From: Circinella minor
Lineage: Eukaryota > Mucoromycota > Mucoromycetes > Mucorales > Lichtheimiaceae
Reading direction: 5' to 3'
Length of the DNA stretch: 64,000 nucleotides
Assembly (NCBI GenBank): GCA_016758965.1
Contig: JAEPRB010000062.1
Location: 1-64,000 of the forward strand
The notes beneath the pieces were generated by a model. It was not told the DNA's origin and did not search any database. It saw only the letters and a program-made list of their open reading frames with translations. This document shows, piece by piece, positions 61,450 through 64,000 of this stretch. The translations under genes were made by a program, and so were the position numbers. Within the stretch, counting starts at the first letter, position 1. Every line of letters starts with the position of its first letter.

Positions 61450-62510
61450 TCAAAACAACTCTCGACATCGATATAATGCTACTGCTAATTCTACATTGAT
61501 TGGTAATTGGACTAATCCATATGCAATATCTTTTTCAATACTGTCTTTCCATAATCTTGATATATTATAACAAGGTATTACACCCTGTCGATTCTCAATA
61601 CGATGGGATTGATAAAATGGTACATTCTCATCACTGGATGATATTAGAATACAATGATAGTGTTCATCAATATCATTTGAAGAAAGTGGTTTCCAAAGGT
61701 CATTTTCAAGACGAATCAATTGTTTATATTGTGACGATGATAATAATAAAGTGTTGTATTTCTTTTGTACATTATTAACAGATTCACGACGAACAATATT
61801 CATGGTATCCTTTTGAAATTCAGTTTTACCTAGGAAAATGGCTTTGGAACCTAGATACCAAAGGAAACAATTTGCCATTTTTGAATAAGCAAAGAATTCA
61901 TTAAAAAAGAAAAAAAAATAAAAACTAAGCATTTTTATATACCTTTTTGTGATAAATCATCAAGGATAGGACGTCTTAAACGAACATAATGTTTATGATC
62001 GTTAGGTCCATTAGGTTTGGTGTTTGTTACTTCAGATACTGGAAGTATTTCATCTTTTTTTGGGTTTCGCATTAATCCAAATCGTAATAACATTTCTATC
62101 ATTATCATCAGTATATGAAAAAATTAGGCTTTTTTTTTTTTTCCTTTCATGCAAATGTTTTCTACTTACTTGAAGGGAACATGCGTCGTTGATACCCACA
62201 TAATCGTAATGGAGATGCCAAAATGGTAGCTTTATTATTTTTATATTTTACAAAAAAAATAAGTTTTGGAATGAATTTATAACATTATAAATGAACAACA
62301 CGTATCCTTTTCTTTTTCTTTTTCTTTTTTTTTTTTTTTTCGCTTACCGTAAGGACTTGCCATTACTTTCTCTTGTAAAGTTTTAGGAATGGCATTTTGT
62401 TTTTTTTGAGAAATGGAAGGACGTTTCGCTTTTTGTAACGGGGCTGATTTTAACTTTTGTGCAAGTTTATCGATACGTTGACCAATTTTTATGTTTTTAG
62501 GTGAAATCAT
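61450..62510 (-). CDS. Unrecognised basic protein, possibly mitochondrial
   Basis: Four exons (62348-62510, 62170-62229, 61943-62095, 61450-61850) give 258 residues. The first 50 residues are very basic and poor in acidic residues (MISPKNIKIGQRIDKLAQKL, SAPLQKAKRPSISQKKQNAI), as in a mitochondrial presequence or RNA-binding tail. A more conserved-looking block follows, spanning three exons: ATILASPLRLCGYQRRMFPS, then LLRFGLMRN. A charged helix region and a C-terminal globular part (RLWKDSIEKDIAYGLVQLPI then NVELAVALYR) complete it. I do not recognise the family and do not assign a function. All joins are in phase. It is convergent with the LCHN gene, 85 bp between stops. Confidence 0.72.
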
Positions 62511-63223
62511 TTATAAACTATAATTCTGACACCCCATGCGTTTTTTTTTTTTTTTTCACCCCGTTATTTATGAGGTGAGGTTCTGTATGTAAAATTTTTT
62601 ATTGAGTTGAATATCATTTTAAAGTAAATGCTACAGAGAAAGACAAGATAACTGTAATGTAAATAGAACAAATAAGTAAGATAATAAAAGTATCGTAGAT
62701 AGCTGTTATTTTTCTAAGATAGTTCAAAGATGGCTCATGCATAAGGTGTAAGTAGTCCTTTCCAAATCAATTTACTTTATTGTTGCTAAAAATATGGTGA
62801 TGCTCCTTCTGTTCCAAAAGATGACTTTTGGTAAGCCCCTGACATTGATTAAAAATACTCTCTTGAGTTGATTTCCAGACGTGTAGTATGTAAGCATACT
62901 CGCTGATAAAATTTTTTTTTCAAAGGAAGTTCTTTAGCAGTGAGCGTATCTAAATAGGAATGAACTAAGTCTTCCATAGTTGTCAACGTCCTTTCTACTA
63001 ATTTTTTTTTTTTTTACCTAGTTTGTAGTAACATTTTTTTTTTTGGTGAAATAAAATAGTCCGCCAATGAATGCTTAAATTTTTTTCCAAATTTAGAAAG
63101 GAAAGAGTTAATAATACTACTGCAGGAATACTGATGGATACTGGTAGGCTGGAATTTTCTAGTATAATAAACTTTTTAAGTTATAAATACTGAGTACCTC
63201 TTTTACTTTTTTAACAATTTAAC
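62511..63223. other. Promoter of the preceding gene and gene-poor DNA
   Basis: AT-rich with T-runs at 62539-62555 and 63003-63015. No coding-like frame is seen before the relic that starts near 63224. Confidence 0.4.
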
Positions 63224-64000
63224 ATGAATCCCCAACATTCCATTAACAAAATGAATGCTACTACTTCTCCTCCTCCTACTGTAGGTCCACCTGAGCTTGT
63301 CATTGCTTTTTTCAAAGAATTTGTCTATTCAAGCGTACATATACGAAATATGTACCAATTGGTTCAGATGTCAGAACACATATCTATTTAAGAACTGAAA
63401 ACGAGCCAAGTCCGTCTACGACTTTGCCCCAATGTAAGTAGAATAAATTATTCATTAACATGCGTTCTATTGTGATATTAATGTATTGCTTTCTATTTAT
63501 TTTATTTCAAATAGTGACAGAGGCGGCACCTTTAAGCAGGGATGGGAAATCAAAAACCCTCACTGTTCCCTTAAGCTATGAGTCAGTGAATCAATATAAA
63601 AAAGCATTAATGTTTCTTTATGAGTTTTAATCCACACAGCGGTTGATTGAATGGCTATCACCTAAAAGAACCAAAGATCTTATTGATATAATTAATGAAT
63701 ACGAACGTAACCTTGTTTATGATGATCAGGTCGGTGCAGACAAATGCTGATAGAGCTGCTCACTGTGTGATTCGGGACTCATATAAATCTGGACATCAAG
63801 CAACAAATCGGGATTGAGAGAGATGTTTTCTATTTCTGCTCGCCATCACAAACTTCTCTCCGAGATCAAGACCTTAGAAACTTAAACTTTGCTGATTGCT
63901 TTTGTACAATCATTCTTAAAAAAAACAGCACGGAGGAACCCAGCAAGTTGTAGGTTTGGTTTTCTGCTTAGACAAAGGTAAAACTTCAAAGGAAACAACT
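63224..64000 (+). pseudogene. Decayed Crypton/NDC10-like recombinase gene, cut by the window edge
   Basis: An ATG at 63224 is followed by coding-like blocks in more than one frame. They are YTKYVPIGSDVRTHIYLRTE; a likely intron with GTAAGT at 63436; LSYESVNQYKKALMFLY, ending in a TAA at 63628; RLIEWLSPKRTKDLIDIINE, ending in TGA at 63748; LRDQDLRNLNFADCF; and, after a frameshift in an A-run, LVFCLDKGKTSKE. The blocks around RDQDLRNL and the GxQ-VxGLVF region resemble the NDC10 domain II found in tyrosine-recombinase elements (Cryptons) of Mucoromycota. Several stops and frame breaks show it is not functional as read. The assignment is from memory of the family pattern, and the rest lies outside the window. 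Confidence 0.5.

Overview
This window is a piece of a eukaryotic nuclear chromosome from a fungus, most likely an early-diverging AT-rich lineage such as Mucoromycota (Mucorales-like). The reasons are: genes split by many short introns (about 50 to 150 nt, GTAAGT/GTATGT donors and TAG/CAG acceptors), AT-rich intergenic DNA full of homopolymers, and gene families typical of fungi (PET100, PHO84, a DIP2/Cmr2-type protein, a Git3-like receptor, MAF1, SNU66). At the right edge is a decayed gene that resembles the NDC10/Crypton recombinases common in Mucoromycota. The species call is inference. All exon joins were read by eye by matching splice signals with reading frame; no expression data were available.

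Layout. 1-3.4 kb: gene-poor, with a cluster of TCAAAC/GTTTGAG repeats and relics of a possible retroelement. 3.4-10.6 kb: a low-complexity regulatory-looking protein, two head-to-head SPFH/stomatin paralogues sharing one 334-bp promoter, an acidic small protein, and an ARA2-like aldo-keto reductase. 10.6-13.7 kb: mostly empty. 13.8-20.5 kb: a nine-exon DIP2-family protein (1953 aa). 21.2-22.9 kb: coding-like debris. 23.3-29.8 kb: an intronless DapA-family aldolase, an intronless GNAT acetyltransferase, a Zrg17-like CDF zinc transporter subunit and a PHO84-type phosphate transporter. 29.9-35.2 kb: gene-poor, with four orphan exon-like fragments. 35.3-42.5 kb: triosephosphate isomerase, a two-finger C2H2 transcription factor with a 16-nt microexon, MAF1, and an F-box/ZnF-UBP/DUSP protein. 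42.5-45.7 kb: empty apart from one relic. 45.7-62.5 kb: a dense block with a PHD-finger protein, PET100, SNU66/SART1, a seven-TM receptor, SEC11, ERV29/SURF4, a putatively myristoylated P-loop GTPase, a DENND11/LCHN (Anr2) protein and an unrecognised protein. 62.5-64 kb: the decayed Crypton-like gene, running off the edge.

The genes are independent eukaryotic units, not operons. Many are arranged divergently with short shared promoters (SPFH pair; MAF1/F-box; PET100/SNU66; receptor/SEC11; GTPase/LCHN) or convergently with under 250 bp between stops. Shared themes are the secretory pathway (SEC11 and ERV29 in tandem, ER zinc transport), mitochondrial respiration (PET100) and nutrient sensing or repression (glucose-receptor-like GPCR, phosphate uptake, MAF1). 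The best candidates for new biology are the F-box/ZnF-UBP/DUSP fusion without a protease domain, the putatively myristoylated GTPase, the inverted SPFH pair, and the orphan exons.
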